DNA from: Hydractinia symbiolongicarpus
Lineage: Eukaryota; Cnidaria; Hydrozoa; Anthoathecata; Hydractiniidae
DNA: 64,000 bases
Assembly (NCBI RefSeq): GCF_029227915.1
Contig: NC_079881.1
Coordinates: 18,325,501-18,389,500, forward strand
Direction: 5' to 3'
Numbering within the stretch: the first letter of the stretch is position 1; the number at the start of each line of letters is the position of its first letter. The notes below the pieces were generated by a model. That model ran no database searches, had not been told where the DNA came from, and worked only from the letters and a program-made list of their open reading frames with translations. Shown one piece after another: positions 14,601 to 25,278 of this stretch. A program made the position numbers and the translations under genes.

Positions 14601-17600
14601 TACATAAAAAAGTTAACAAATAACACACACACCTGTCACATATACCCTAAGGTAGCATTCGTAAACCTTGGAAATTTTTGAAGAAAAAAGAAAAAAAAAA
14701 GAAAAGATTTCGTTAACTTTTTAAACTTTTTTTTTTCATTCTGTTGCTAATAATCTTATATTAAAATTGCTGCTGGTATCAATATCGAAAAGCAGTTACT
14801 TACTTCGAGCTTTTGAAGGCAACTCATCGAGAAAAGGTTCAAATTTGTGATCAAGATTTTCAAATTTGTGCTTGTGTGCATCTTCTTTGTCATAACTCTC
14901 TACCAACGTTATTTTCAGATCACTTTTACTGTCATCGGATACCCGCTTTAATGCTTCATATAATGGTTCCCACATATGACTGCGCTCATAAAGAACTGCA
15001 AACTTCTTCCATTGAAACTTTTCCATCAATGCTTTTATCATGTGCACCACATCCACGTTAAGAGTTGTAGTTCGAGCAAAGGTTGGATATTTTTTCTTGT
15101 CTGATAATTCAGGTTCAGTGCAACTCTAAAAAGGAAATTTTTTGATTTATTTAAAATAAATTTATGATTGCAGTGCAAACCAAATGCTTAACTTTTGAAC
15201 AATCAATTTAAACCATCTGAATGTTTATTTTTATATATAGAGTTTGTAAAAGTATTGTGCGGAAGATAAAAGAGAAACCGGCCAAAAGGAGCCTTTGGAA
15301 GAAAAAAGTTTATACAATAGCGCATTTTGAACTAACAATCTTTTCCTTTTTAAAAGGAAAAATAAGAAACAAGAAACATTTGGAACTAAAAATAAGGTTT
15401 TTCAGACTATAAATGGAGAACTTTTAAAATTAGGCCCCTTAAAATAGGATTCTCACAAAAAAATAATCTATAAACTAATGAAAGTATTTTGAGTGTTAAG
15501 TTAATACAACCCTGCTCCTATTTCATATGTAGATAATAGATTTTTTAGTCTCTTGAAGTTTTTTAAACAACTTTTGCAGTTATAGAGTCAAATCACTAGG
15601 TTTCTTGTAGATACACATACTCAAGATGAAATTTTAAAGGAACTTAAAAAACTGGTACAGGCATTTCTGAGGTCTTTTGTGAGGTATCAAAACTCATTGA
15701 GATCTCGAGTGTCGGCTTTCTTTATAGATTAATAAACCTTTGCTTTAAATATTAATCAAGTAGTTTAATTAACAATAATTCATTGTAAACAAACCTAATA
15801 AATGCTCGGAAATTAAAGGCAAGCAGAGAAAATAATTAGAGAGGATAATAGTAAAGGTGTATATCGATAAAAATGTATTAATCAGGGGCTGTGTAAATTG
15901 GTTAATAAAAGTTGTTATAAACAATATATTACAAGTGGATTTTCAAAACAGAGAATACTTTGTTTTAGTTTAGCTATTTTAAAAATTCTGACAATTCACT
16001 TTATAAAAAATTTAACAGAATCAGAGAGATAATAGATTTGGTTTAAGTTTTTAATATTTTATTAACATTTAAGATTTCATCATGTGCTCAGAAAATAAAC
16101 ATGTTCACTTTTCATCAGTTTACCTCATCTTAAAAAGTGTGAAAATACCTTTACTTGTTTTTTAGTTCCTTTATTTCACTAGCAAATATATAATAAAATC
16201 AGTGCCATATTGGCCTGTCAAAAATATTTATCTGCAAATCGTACAAATTTTCGACCACAAAAATACAGACAAAAAGTTTTTGCAAGTTATTCCTGAAAAC
16301 AAAACCGGCAGCAAGTTTGGTTGACATTTTACACGCTTTGTTTAAGCACACGTTTTAGTATCGTTTAATTAATTCGTATCACTGCAACAGTCAATAAAGC
16401 TTAGCTTCTTACGTCAAAGGTTAATGTTACTTCAAACACATCGGCATTACTGTCAAAAACATCTGGCGCCAACAGCAAAGCTTTTTGTTAATTTTCTAAA
16501 CAAATGCTTTTAATGAAACTCCCCTTTTAGACCTTCAAAATTGATCAATTGTTCTTCAAAAAGGAATTTTACAAATTTTATTAATGTTGACATATACAAA
16601 TCTGCTCAAAAACAGACCTGTCTGAACACACTAGTTTCATTTTACTCCTGAGATCTTAAAAATGAATATGACCCACCCCTATTCTAAATAGTCATGGATA
16701 TACAAAAAAAACAGAATTTGTAGGAGATATTATGGTGTTTTAATATCATATGGTACATTTGAAATTGCTGGAAACTAACGTTTAATCACAACTTATATTT
16801 TCAGGTTTCTATTTGAATGAAGAACTCTTAAAAATTAGAAAATGGAAAAGGTTAATTTATTGATTCAAAAGTTCTGTAATTCATTGATTGCAATAAAATA
16901 TCATATTGAAATAAACCACCAGGTGAGTCAGCACCTGTCTCATGCTGACCTAAATAAAAAAAAATGAAAATAAAACCCAGCCTTTTTTATTGGTGGATAG
17001 AAAATTTTTGTTTAATTTGGGAACAAAAAGTCTCCACATGTGTTTAACGCAATTATAAAGGAATCTTTTAAAAAAAATAATCTTTTTGTTTCTTACGTAT
17101 TTTGAAGTTTTCTGTTTTGTTTATATTTACAATTAATCCAATATTCCATGTTTGTATTATTACTTTTTGATGTAAGACAATCTAATTATGAGAGAGCAAA
17201 CTCAAAATAGTGACAACCCTGTTTTAATGATCAAAAATAAAAGTGTAATTGCAGTATCTACATGTGCAATATAACACTGCTAAATTTAAATCATTTTTCT
17301 GTTTTTTTTTTTGCTTTTGAAAATTCACTTAAACAAAAACATTGACACTATTTGAAAACAAAAACAAAAACAAGCAACACATGGTCATTCAAAAACACAC
17401 GCGAATGCAACTGTCTCAAAATATACACAGTTGTTGGCAGAAGTAATACCACCATTAGCGCTGTTGGGGTTGAGTATGTATAAAAACATATCTAAATTAT
17501 ATCTTAAGTGTCTAACAGTGATAAAATTGTTTTGGATTAATTGATATCTTAAAATTTAAATTCTTTTGTCATGACAAGGTTTTAAGTTTTGAAAAGATTT

Positions 17601-20600
17601 CTAATCTTTTATGAGATATGCACTTCTACATATTAAGCTACACACTATGAGATTGAGTAATTGTAATGGAGTAAAATAATAACATCCTTACACAGAAAAA
17701 AGACCAATAACTAATTAAGTCACAACATAACAACAGTATACATATTAATTGATTTTATCAAAGAAAGTTACTAAAAACATTTTGTGCTGATGAAAAAGTT
17801 GACCAAACATAATATTGGATTTATGTAACATGAAGTTGATTAACCACCCCCTAGATAATTATTTTTTGTACATAGAGGAAGTAAAAGAAAGCAACCGGAA
17901 CAATCTGTAGTTCTTTTGATACTTGTGATTAGTAGATCGGTGGTCCCTTAGGCTAAATATTATATTAATCACTTGACTTACTTATTCAAATGTAGATATC
18001 CCCATTTTAAAAAATCTCACAGAATAAAGAAACCAGTCAACTATCTAGTAGAAACCACTCCTTTTTACCGAAAAACACACTAAAACTAAGCAAACTTTAA
18101 ACACAAGGACATCATTGAAATAATATTATGTTTTTGACAAAAGGGATTTAACAAAAAAAATATTTGATGATAAAGACTTTTGAAATCTTGTTTTTAAGAG
18201 GATTATAAAAAACCATAAATGTTTGATCAAACCACAACAAAGTGGAAAAAACACAAAAAAAAACTAAAAATAAATACAGTTATATATATATATATATAAC
18301 TTTACAAAATGTGTAGAATTGACAAATAATTCTCAAGTATATTGCATTTGAATTAAAATCTATACTTGCAAAGACAAGTTATTAAAAAACAAAAAGTATA
18401 ATTATATTTATACTTCATTTCTTCATTTATGGTTAATTCAACAATATCAAATCATGCAAAACTTCTCAGCATTACTTTTTCCCCAAAGTATATAAACTTC
18501 ATGTAAACTTTTGTATTTTAATGTTTTGAAATGTTATTATTAACGACTGGCTAGATTTTGTCTTTTGTAAAAATACTCAAACAACATTTCAAATATTTGT
18601 CTAAATTCATGCAAAAGGGATTGAACACAAAATCCAAAAATATTTTCTAAAATTTATTTTGAATTTATATAAGAACACTTTAAAAATTATTTTAAAAGTT
18701 TAAGAATAAGTGCTACTGTAAGTGTATTTTGAATTGTTGACAAAAAAACACTTGTCTTATCAAAATATTTTTGCAGACTTGTATTATACTTGTGGTTCTT
18801 GCATATGCAAACAGTGCAAAATCTGGATGTTTAAAAGCATAACAACAAATCATGCTTTACATTATTTACTGTACCACATCTTCTTTTCTCAGTATGATAA
18901 CAACCTGCATGGCTAGCAAGCTTTAAATAATTAACAAAACATGGTAAAAAAGGATGCTGAAAAATAAACATGTCTACCAGACTATAAGCATGTTTTCTTA
19001 GAATTAAAGAAGTTTAAATTTTTATATTCTTCTTCTTTAAATTAAAACACCTTTCACTAATTTTAAGAAAAATTCTTGGTTGCTTGTACAGAACATTGTC
19101 TGTAGCCTTTTTAATTTGTCACCTACATACCTACTACTTCATTGTTTATTTATACAGCAAGTGATGGTAAAGTTATAAGTAATAAAAGGTATATATTAGA
19201 TGATCTACTATTTTAAACATAAGTTAACATTTCAGCAGGTTTTTACAACCTATTCTTTTTAATAACGCTTTGTTACTTATTTTCATTACTAAAGTTAAGG
19301 GTAAATATGTTTTTTCGGCTTAGATACCATTCACTTTTAAGTCTATATTATACAACAGATTTACCTTCGATTTTAATTTTTACATTTTTATATGTTTCTT
19401 TTTTTATATAATCTATGCAACTTAAAAAACTTTATTTTATATACAGTGCTGACATTGCTGAGTGTTCCCCAATTTGACATAAGAGTTAATTTTGAAATAT
19501 AATTAAAAAGAATATAATTAAAAAATCCTAAATTATTTCTTGGTCATTGCATTGTTGCAGAGGTTTTAGGTTGTCAAATGTTGTGTTTTAGATAAGCGAG
19601 AATTATAAAAAAGATAAAACCGTATATAAATATTTCTACTGATAAGCTTAAAAACAACACGTAGGTAACAGGGACTACAAGAATTTCTTTTTTTACCAAA
19701 AAAGATAAACAAAAATAATATAGAATATAACATCTTGCTGATAATCTTAATGATTGCTGAAAAACAGGAGCTAGATTCTTGCACAAAATATGTTTCAAAA
19801 CAAAAACAATTTCCTAAAACATTTAAATGAAAGTTGCCAAACAAAGTTTATAAATTAACTTGTCACGTCATTACATATCTTTAATTGTTAATCAATAGGC
19901 AGTTATTATGTTTATATGTAGAAGTAGAAATTTGGTTGCCATGTTTTAATTGTTAAAAAGTTGTGACAGTATCAAGAGTAAAAAAAAAAACAAATATTAA
20001 TGGCGTTTTTAAATGAACTTTGATTCTATAAATACTGCTAAAATGCGAAAAATAATAAACTTTGATAACCACAAATGAGATGAAGCTAATCTGAAAATAT
20101 ATAAAACATATTTAGAATGTTATGAACTTTATATATAAATTGTTTGTTAAGGGAAAGTAATATATCTTTTTGTGTTAAAAAGCTGAGCCATTAGCACATA
20201 GATGGACTAACAGAAGAAATAGGGTGGTTCATACAGAATGTGGATGCACCTGAGGTAACGAAATTAGATAAACGTACTGGTTGCTGCCATACTTACCATT
20301 GACACAAATGGTTTATTTACAGCTGCTGCATTCTTTGCTATCGGTACGCATGCACATATAAACCCAACAAAGCCATCAACCTGGTAATTTATTTGCCTTA
20401 GTTGGCCATTTATGGCAGAAAATTCATGACAATGTGTATCAGTCAAATTTTCATTCCAAATGTATCGTAACTTATAGCCCTGTAGTAATGTCATGTTATT
20501 ATTTATATCTTCTACTGCGACTGCTGCTGCTGAGGCAAAAAATTTCGCTGTGTTATAACCACTACCAGAAAGCCCATTATGGCACTTTACACAATCGCCT

Positions 20601-20773
20601 AACTCCCAAGGTAGATTTAAAGCGAATGTTATTTCTTTCCTTTTATGCCAGTTTTTGTATGTACTGTTACGAATATCTAAATAGCCTTCATCGTATGATT
20701 CATATTCTAATTTTACCAAAGTGAATTGCAAAAGTATGAAAGCAATGTAGGTAATATCAGTGCCTTTCTTCAT
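3572..20773 (-). CDS. Receptor-type (membrane) guanylate cyclase, 18 exons
   Basis: Converts GTP to cGMP at the plasma membrane when an extracellular ligand binds. Exons, 5' to 3': 20773-20297, 15125-14804, 13953-13691, 13410-13267, 13174-13039, 12706-12578, 12501-12316, 10961-10883, 10735-10627, 10419-10270, 9984-9880, 9003-8835, 8311-8159, 7944-7761, 5694-5361, 4874-4703, 4560-4462, 4128-3572. All junctions are GT-AG and in phase, giving about 1,255 residues. Order: signal peptide, ANF-type ligand-binding domain (to about 550), membrane helix (about 555-577), kinase-homology domain (about 616-865), dimerisation helix, cyclase domain (about 900-1113), and a 142-residue tail. The start is the first Met before a hydrophobic stretch (YIAFILLQF). 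The fold matches natriuretic peptide receptors and invertebrate gcy proteins; the ligand and exact orthologue are unknown. A segment of about 24 residues of the kinase-homology domain was not found between 9,003 and 9,880. Confidence 0.93.
4648..4692. repeat. (GACC)n microsatellite in a cyclase intron
   Basis: About eleven tandem copies of a GACC/CGAC tetranucleotide, with one interruption, between exons 16 and 17 of the guanylate cyclase gene. It stands out as GC-rich in very AT-rich DNA. Confidence 0.9.
5695..7760. other. Intron 14 of the guanylate cyclase, with one dispersed hairpin-repeat copy
   Basis: Non-coding in both strands as far as I can see, apart from the dispersed repeat at about 6,090-6,360. 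The flanking exons join in phase (CT|T, Leu). Confidence 0.7.
6090..6360 (+). repeat. Dispersed repeat family with the signature gtgctacggatacacgaaat, degenerate copy
   Basis: Contains gtgctacggatacacgaaat, ggacgggcgaccccgt and a second unit, tcgtgtaacggaaacacgaaat. The same order of words recurs at 28,325-28,610, 29,985-30,215 and 30,290-30,450. No protein is encoded. Ends are approximate. Confidence 0.65.
7761..10735 (-). other. Kinase-homology domain of the guanylate cyclase
   Basis: Exons 9-14 encode the regulatory pseudokinase between the membrane and the cyclase. The chain begins [16 protein letters not shown] and continues through [16 protein letters not shown] (nucleotide-binding Lys), [43 protein letters not shown] (HGN replaces the catalytic HRD of true kinases), [28 protein letters not shown] and [16 protein letters not shown]. 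The HGN change is typical of receptor cyclases and predicts no phosphotransfer. The helix normally lying between KGSLQ and GMLYLH has no visible exon, although the flanking exons join in phase without it. Confidence 0.92.
9004..9879. other. Intron where a kinase-homology exon is expected but not seen
   Basis: 876 bases between exons 11 and 12 of the cyclase. Family members have about 24 residues here, including a conserved LDW motif. I scanned the minus strand for that motif and for a phase-0 exon of about 72 bases and found no convincing candidate. Confidence 0.5.
10883..10961 (-). other. Transmembrane exon of the guanylate cyclase
   Basis: A 79-base exon coding an uninterrupted hydrophobic helix ([20 protein letters not shown]) followed by FLYR and, across the splice, a basic juxtamembrane stretch ([14 protein letters not shown]). 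It is the single membrane pass expected for a type I receptor cyclase and lies directly after the extracellular PDEPKCGF / EKCPSPEPE segment. Confidence 0.92.
10962..12315. other. Intron 7 of the guanylate cyclase, nothing else recognised
   Basis: AT-rich intron between the juxtamembrane exon and the membrane-helix exon (C|GA, Arg, across the junction). Open frames here on both strands are short and unlike any known protein. Confidence 0.6.
12316..15125 (-). other. Membrane-distal and membrane-proximal parts of the ligand-binding domain (exons 2-7)
   Basis: Six exons of the ANF-receptor type periplasmic-binding fold. Landmarks: [89 protein letters not shown], and the membrane-proximal [20 protein letters not shown] with its Cys pair. 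The exon 6 donor must be the weak GTAGGG after 12,578 to keep the frame; a stronger GTATGT lies 22 bases further on and is out of frame. Several NxS/T sites suggest glycosylation. The ligand cannot be read from the sequence. Confidence 0.88.
15126..20296. other. Intron 1 of the guanylate cyclase, about 5.2 kb
   Basis: AT-rich intron with no exon-like frame on either strand that I can support. It holds a (TA)n run at about 18,280-18,299 and several A/T tracts. It is the only long intron in the main transcript, as is usual for a first intron that may hold regulatory sites, but I cannot point to any specific site. Confidence 0.6.
18280..18299. repeat. (TA)n microsatellite
   Basis: Ten or so TA dinucleotides in intron 1 of the guanylate cyclase. 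Confidence 0.9.
20297..20773 (-). other. First coding exon A of the guanylate cyclase
   Basis: 159 codons. Residues 1-22 form a signal peptide (hydrophobic core [14 protein letters not shown]). The mature part holds the first half of the ligand-binding lobe: [46 protein letters not shown] and NKPFVSM, then the donor GTAAGT in phase 0. The frame is uninterrupted across the point (EDIN) where the homologous upstream exons at 25,279-30,824 carry an intron. Confidence 0.92.
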
Positions 20774-21580
20774 TGCATTTGATTTAAACTTCTATATTTT
20801 CTGTAACTTTTTGTATCATTTTAAATAATGTTCTAAGTAGCAGTTATAATATAAAAACCAACAGTAGCTAAGCTCAATCGGACGAGATTCCTACGTTGGC
20901 TTTCTCTTGTTGAAATAAAAACTTTTAAAACAATTAATTCTTTTTCGTATATTCATTTAACTATTCTGCCCACGGTTTAAAAGAATGGATTTTAACCTTT
21001 CATGAGTAAATTAATAATTTAAATTGGTAGCTATCAGTTGAGGATGTTCTCCTGTTTGTCACTTTAGTAATCCCATGAAATGGTACAAAAGTTATTCAGC
21101 TGTTATGATTCTAATGTATCACAAACACATTGTTATTGTTGTCTTTGTACTTCAATTGGTTTTTCAATACTTGATTTTATTCCCATCTCGATAAAGCGAG
21201 ACAAAAAAAAAAGGCCTTAGCCATGCTGGCCTGCTAAACTATATCCGTTTATCCGTGGTGTACTTTGATTTCCGCATTTCAGTTTGGTGGTTTAGTGCGG
21301 GTCCGATTGTAAGTCACAGGTTATACAAGGAGATATTTTGCGAGCACGCGACACAAAAAAAAACAAATGCAAAATGATTCTTATAATAATATGTAAATAG
21401 TTCGTTATTGCCTTAAATTTGAAAAAAGAAATTTTATTTCTTGAATGAAATAAGAAGTTTAACGTAAAAAAATTGTTATAAACAAATTCCCGTTTAAGTT
21501 TGATTCGTGCCAAAACACGAATTTTTAGTGTATATGCACACATCAAGAAACTAGGTAATCTTTTGTTTCCTAAGATAAAA

Positions 21581-21773
21581 CTAAACTTTAGAACAAACGG
21601 AATCCGTTCTCGCTATAGTCCAAATTCCATGCTGCTTATATTTTTCGCGCTGCGCTTGCGACTTGTGCACTAATTTGTCAAATTCGTCAAAATGAACTAC
21701 AAACTTATCAACACGTGCTTTCTCATAAGAATACCAGCGAGGGGGCTGGTTTCTATAATGTCTCATACTTCCA
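21581..21773 (-). CDS. Possible terminal exon of an unrecognised small gene
   Basis: An open frame of 61 codons from the Met at 21,766 to a stop, preceded by a plausible acceptor (tatgcttgcag at 21,774-21,784) that would extend it to 21,773. The peptide is rich in Trp, Tyr, Lys and Arg (for example QPPRWYSYEKARVDKF, KYKQHGIWTIARTDSV) and looks more protein-like than the neighbouring random frames. I do not recognise the family and found no upstream exon. It lies inside what would be an intron if exons B1-B2 join the main receptor. It could equally be a chance frame. Confidence 0.3.
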
Positions 21774-21800
21774 CTGCAAGCATATTCTGAATAATCTGAA

Positions 21801-21945
21801 TATTTTATTAAAACAAGAATATCTAGAAACGTAAAAATTAAAATACGAAGATTTTCATGAGTAAGAGCTTTTTTACTTACAAAACGCTACGTAGTTTTAT
21901 TTTTACATTTTTAGATGTTCTTGTTTTAATAAAATTTAACATGGC
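21801..21945. repeat. Imperfect inverted repeat, MITE-like
   Basis: Arms of about 36 bases: ttattaaaacaagaatatct near 21,804 on the left, and its near complement, agatgttcttgttttaataa, near 21,913 on the right. About 75 bases separate the arms. No coding capacity. Confidence 0.6.
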
Positions 21946-24900
21946 GAAGAAACAATAATCTAAATAATTTCTACCTTTTTGTAAGGTAAATTCCCGTTAC
22001 CTAAAAAAAACCCACTTAATTCAACCTAGAGGCCGGGGTTTTGTCTAAATATGGCTCCAACTTTAACGTTGTTAGCCTTAGCAGAAAGCAAAAAAGAGAA
22101 GCCTGGGAACGAGATTGCACTGAATTTCAAAAATGCCTTTGATTTAAGCGCCAAGGTCTCATTTTTGCATTTTTAAGTCATGCCTAGAAATAAAAAAAAG
22201 GTGACCAAATGCTACTTTTTTTTTCTTTGTGATCTATTCTTTGAAGCTTAATAAACTTAGCCTTTGTGTTCTTTCTGTATTTTAAATTTCTCATTGTCAA
22301 TTTAATGCACATTTAAAACAGTTGGTAATATTAACGATGAACAAAATTTACTCTGTGTAAGATTTTTAGAAAGCCTAACCCCTATCAACAGCGCTAAAAT
22401 AATTTAATTTGTCTTGAATTAAAACATCGCATTTTAGACTGCTTGTGTAAACAAAGCCTACCAAACATTGCAACATATGTAACAAGAAGTAATCAATCTT
22501 AGGCACTTTCGCATTTGCAAAATTTCTCCATTGAGAATTAGACCGCAAAAACATGTTAATTAACCCACGCGTTAATTAATAGCTTTTATGAACAAAGTTC
22601 TTTTGTATTTGTCGATGAGAAAACTTTAGAACGTCAAACTGCAAGAATTTCTTTAATTTTTATGAGTTCTCTGGTAGAAGTAGAGCCCTGTACTTATATA
22701 GCTAGTCGCGCTAAATAAACTCGAGCTCTCACCGCGTCACTTTAAAAAAAAGATTGGGCATTTAAAAAAGTTTGCAAAACAATAAAGCATACTTTGTTGC
22801 CATCTCTTTACTTGTCATTCCCTTTGCCAAGACTTTTAAAGCTTTAAACTTTACGCCTGTAGACTTGTTGTTTGACCTTCGTTTTATGGGCGCCATTTGT
22901 TTTTGCAAAGAACTTAAATTGAATTCATGACGCTTTGTTTATGTTTTCAAAAATAGAATGCTTGATTCGAAAACCTTCGAATGCTCGAATTCTATGAAAA
23001 AAGCTAAAAAAGATAAGGCCAAGTTCGAGATATTTCGACCGACTTGGAGATTTTTGGGTTTGCCGAGTATTCGAGTTATCCAACTGCATGCATTTTCTTA
23101 TTTATTGCACACGGCGTTTTAAATATTTAACATGAATAAATGTTAACTAAGCTTAGGATATTAAATATAATTCTAAAATGTAGGCTTGAATGCGTTCTTG
23201 TTGTTATCAAAAAACTTCAAGAAATATTTTTTTAAGTTATCATGTCTTACAGCGAAGAAAAGAGTTTTAGAACAATGGCTACTTTGTTTTTGTTTTTTAT
23301 ATATTTTTCCCGTCTTCGGGCTAGTTAGCTCTCATAAAAAAAGTTTATTATAAACAAACCGACAAACAAAACATGTTTAAATTTTCTGTTTGTAAAGGAG
23401 GAAAAACTGTGCATTACATAGTCATTAGCTTTCCCTTAAAAGCCTATTGCGGTCTCGTCGAATACCACAAAACTTTCCTTAATCCCTCCTACATTTTAAT
23501 CACTTTTTAGAACCGGAATGCGAAAAGTTCTCGGTGGTAAGGGGCTCTTAAAAATAATTTAATAGTCGCGGGGGTTACGTTCAGAAGCGTAGTGCATTGG
23601 ATGGATCTCAACTTGAACCCAGGGCTATTGTGGCTACAACATTATACCACCTTAAGTTGTTAAAAGACACTAAGTTGTTTCGAGAGTGGCTTTTTAAAGA
23701 AAGTTGTATTTACAAAAAGAAATACTGCGCATATCGTTTTCATGATCATAATGGTTATAAAAAATATAAAGGTTCATAACGGAGGTAAAACTAAGCAAAT
23801 ATCCTCGACTTTGGAAAGTTTTACCAGAAAAGACGCACATATCAAAAATACTGCAAAAAGGTTTTACCTTCAGATTTTAAAATAAGTCGAACATAATTAA
23901 AAGCACTGTTAGTAATCTTGTCAACAGACATTCTTTCCAGATTACCTCCAGTACACGAAGATGTATAATGACTTTCAAAATTTCTAAATGTTATTTTTGA
24001 ATGTGCCGTTTAAACTTCCGTCACAGTCTTAATTTTTGGTAAGAAGACTTTTTAAATCTTGACTGGAAAACTTAACAGGGATTGTAGTGTTTTTTAATAT
24101 GGGATAAGAAAAACCTTACAGGTCCCATGGTTTAATAATGGGCTAGCAGCCGTTGTAAAAACAAAATTAACCAATTAGAATCGATCTTTAATCGATCTGC
24201 CTTTCATCTACTACAGAAAAAATATTATTATTTCTTCATTGCGCATGTGCAGATCAGCGTAAACCCATATTGGCGTTCTTTTTGACACGAAAAGAACCAT
24301 TTTGAGGTCGGTTATTAAGGAAGTAAAAATATAGAAATATAAAATATAGAAATACTACAGGACACAGGGAAAGCGAATATAATAAGTTGTTTTTTCTACA
24401 TTTTATGTGTTTGACGGCTTGTTGTCAGTTTCTTTGTCATCTCTTGCAATCATGACTGTTGCCATATTTGTTTTGGTTTTATTCCATGTTGTCGATTTCG
24501 TTTAATTTTTCGTATCGTAATCATTTTTGGCGCGTTTTTAGCTTTTAGCTGGCTTTCATAAGAAGTTATTGACAACTTCGTTGTAGATTGTTCCCGTTCT
24601 TGTTTCGTAAAGTCTATAATGTTCCTTATTTGCTAAATGTAAACATTGATTATTTATTCTCCATTCTACCTCTATGATGTGAAGTTTATGAGCAAATCTT
24701 TATTGTTTTTTGAATTTACTTAAAACATTATTTCCTAAGAGAAGCGAAAGTTAAGCTAGCAAGGACTTTAGAGAACTCTTTATGATTATTTATCTAGTTT
24801 TGTTTCTATTTGCATTGCTATAAATTAAGACCCAGAACTTTGTTAAGAGAACCTGATACTTGTAAAATATATCGAGAGTTTGTGGTCATCACGAAGCCAT

Positions 24901-25278
24901 ATCAACAAGCGCTCTACTAGAAATCACTAAGGACGAACCTTGTTGCCAGATTCTGGACTCGTTTTTAAATAATAAAAAAAAAACAGAAAAATGAAAGTCC
25001 ATTTGGCTTAAGCGCTCAATCATTTTGAGTATACTTAATAGAAAAGATTGCTTTAAATTGTTGCAGCCTTCTCTTTTTTGATATCGAGGCCGTTAGTAAG
25101 AAGTAAATAGCGGTACTAATATCAAGTAACAAACCATATTTTTTTTTAACTTTGTAAAAAGGCGAAAACCTTACCACAGAGCCACCTTTCCACTTTAAAA
25201 GATAAAAAAAGAGTGTTGTTTGTATATAAGTATATATGTTATACAAAAATGGCGATAAAAGAAATAAGAAACACTTAC

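Larger units (their letters stand above)
20774..25278. other. DNA between first exon A and upstream exon B2; no second copy of the receptor body
   Basis: AT-rich. Apart from a possible short exon at 21,581-21,773 and an inverted repeat at 21,801-21,945, I see no gene. Long exons homologous to cyclase exons 2 and 3 (107 and 88 codons) would be obvious as open frames and are absent on both strands. Confidence 0.6.

Noticed and set aside
23876-23983. Minus-strand frame SSCTGGNLERMSVDKITNSA... that loosely resembles the next ligand-binding segment after exon B2
   Set aside because: It has a fair acceptor, but its phase does not match the phase-0 end of exon B2, other acceptors hit stops, and the similarity is weak and lacks the LSDK..YPTF core.
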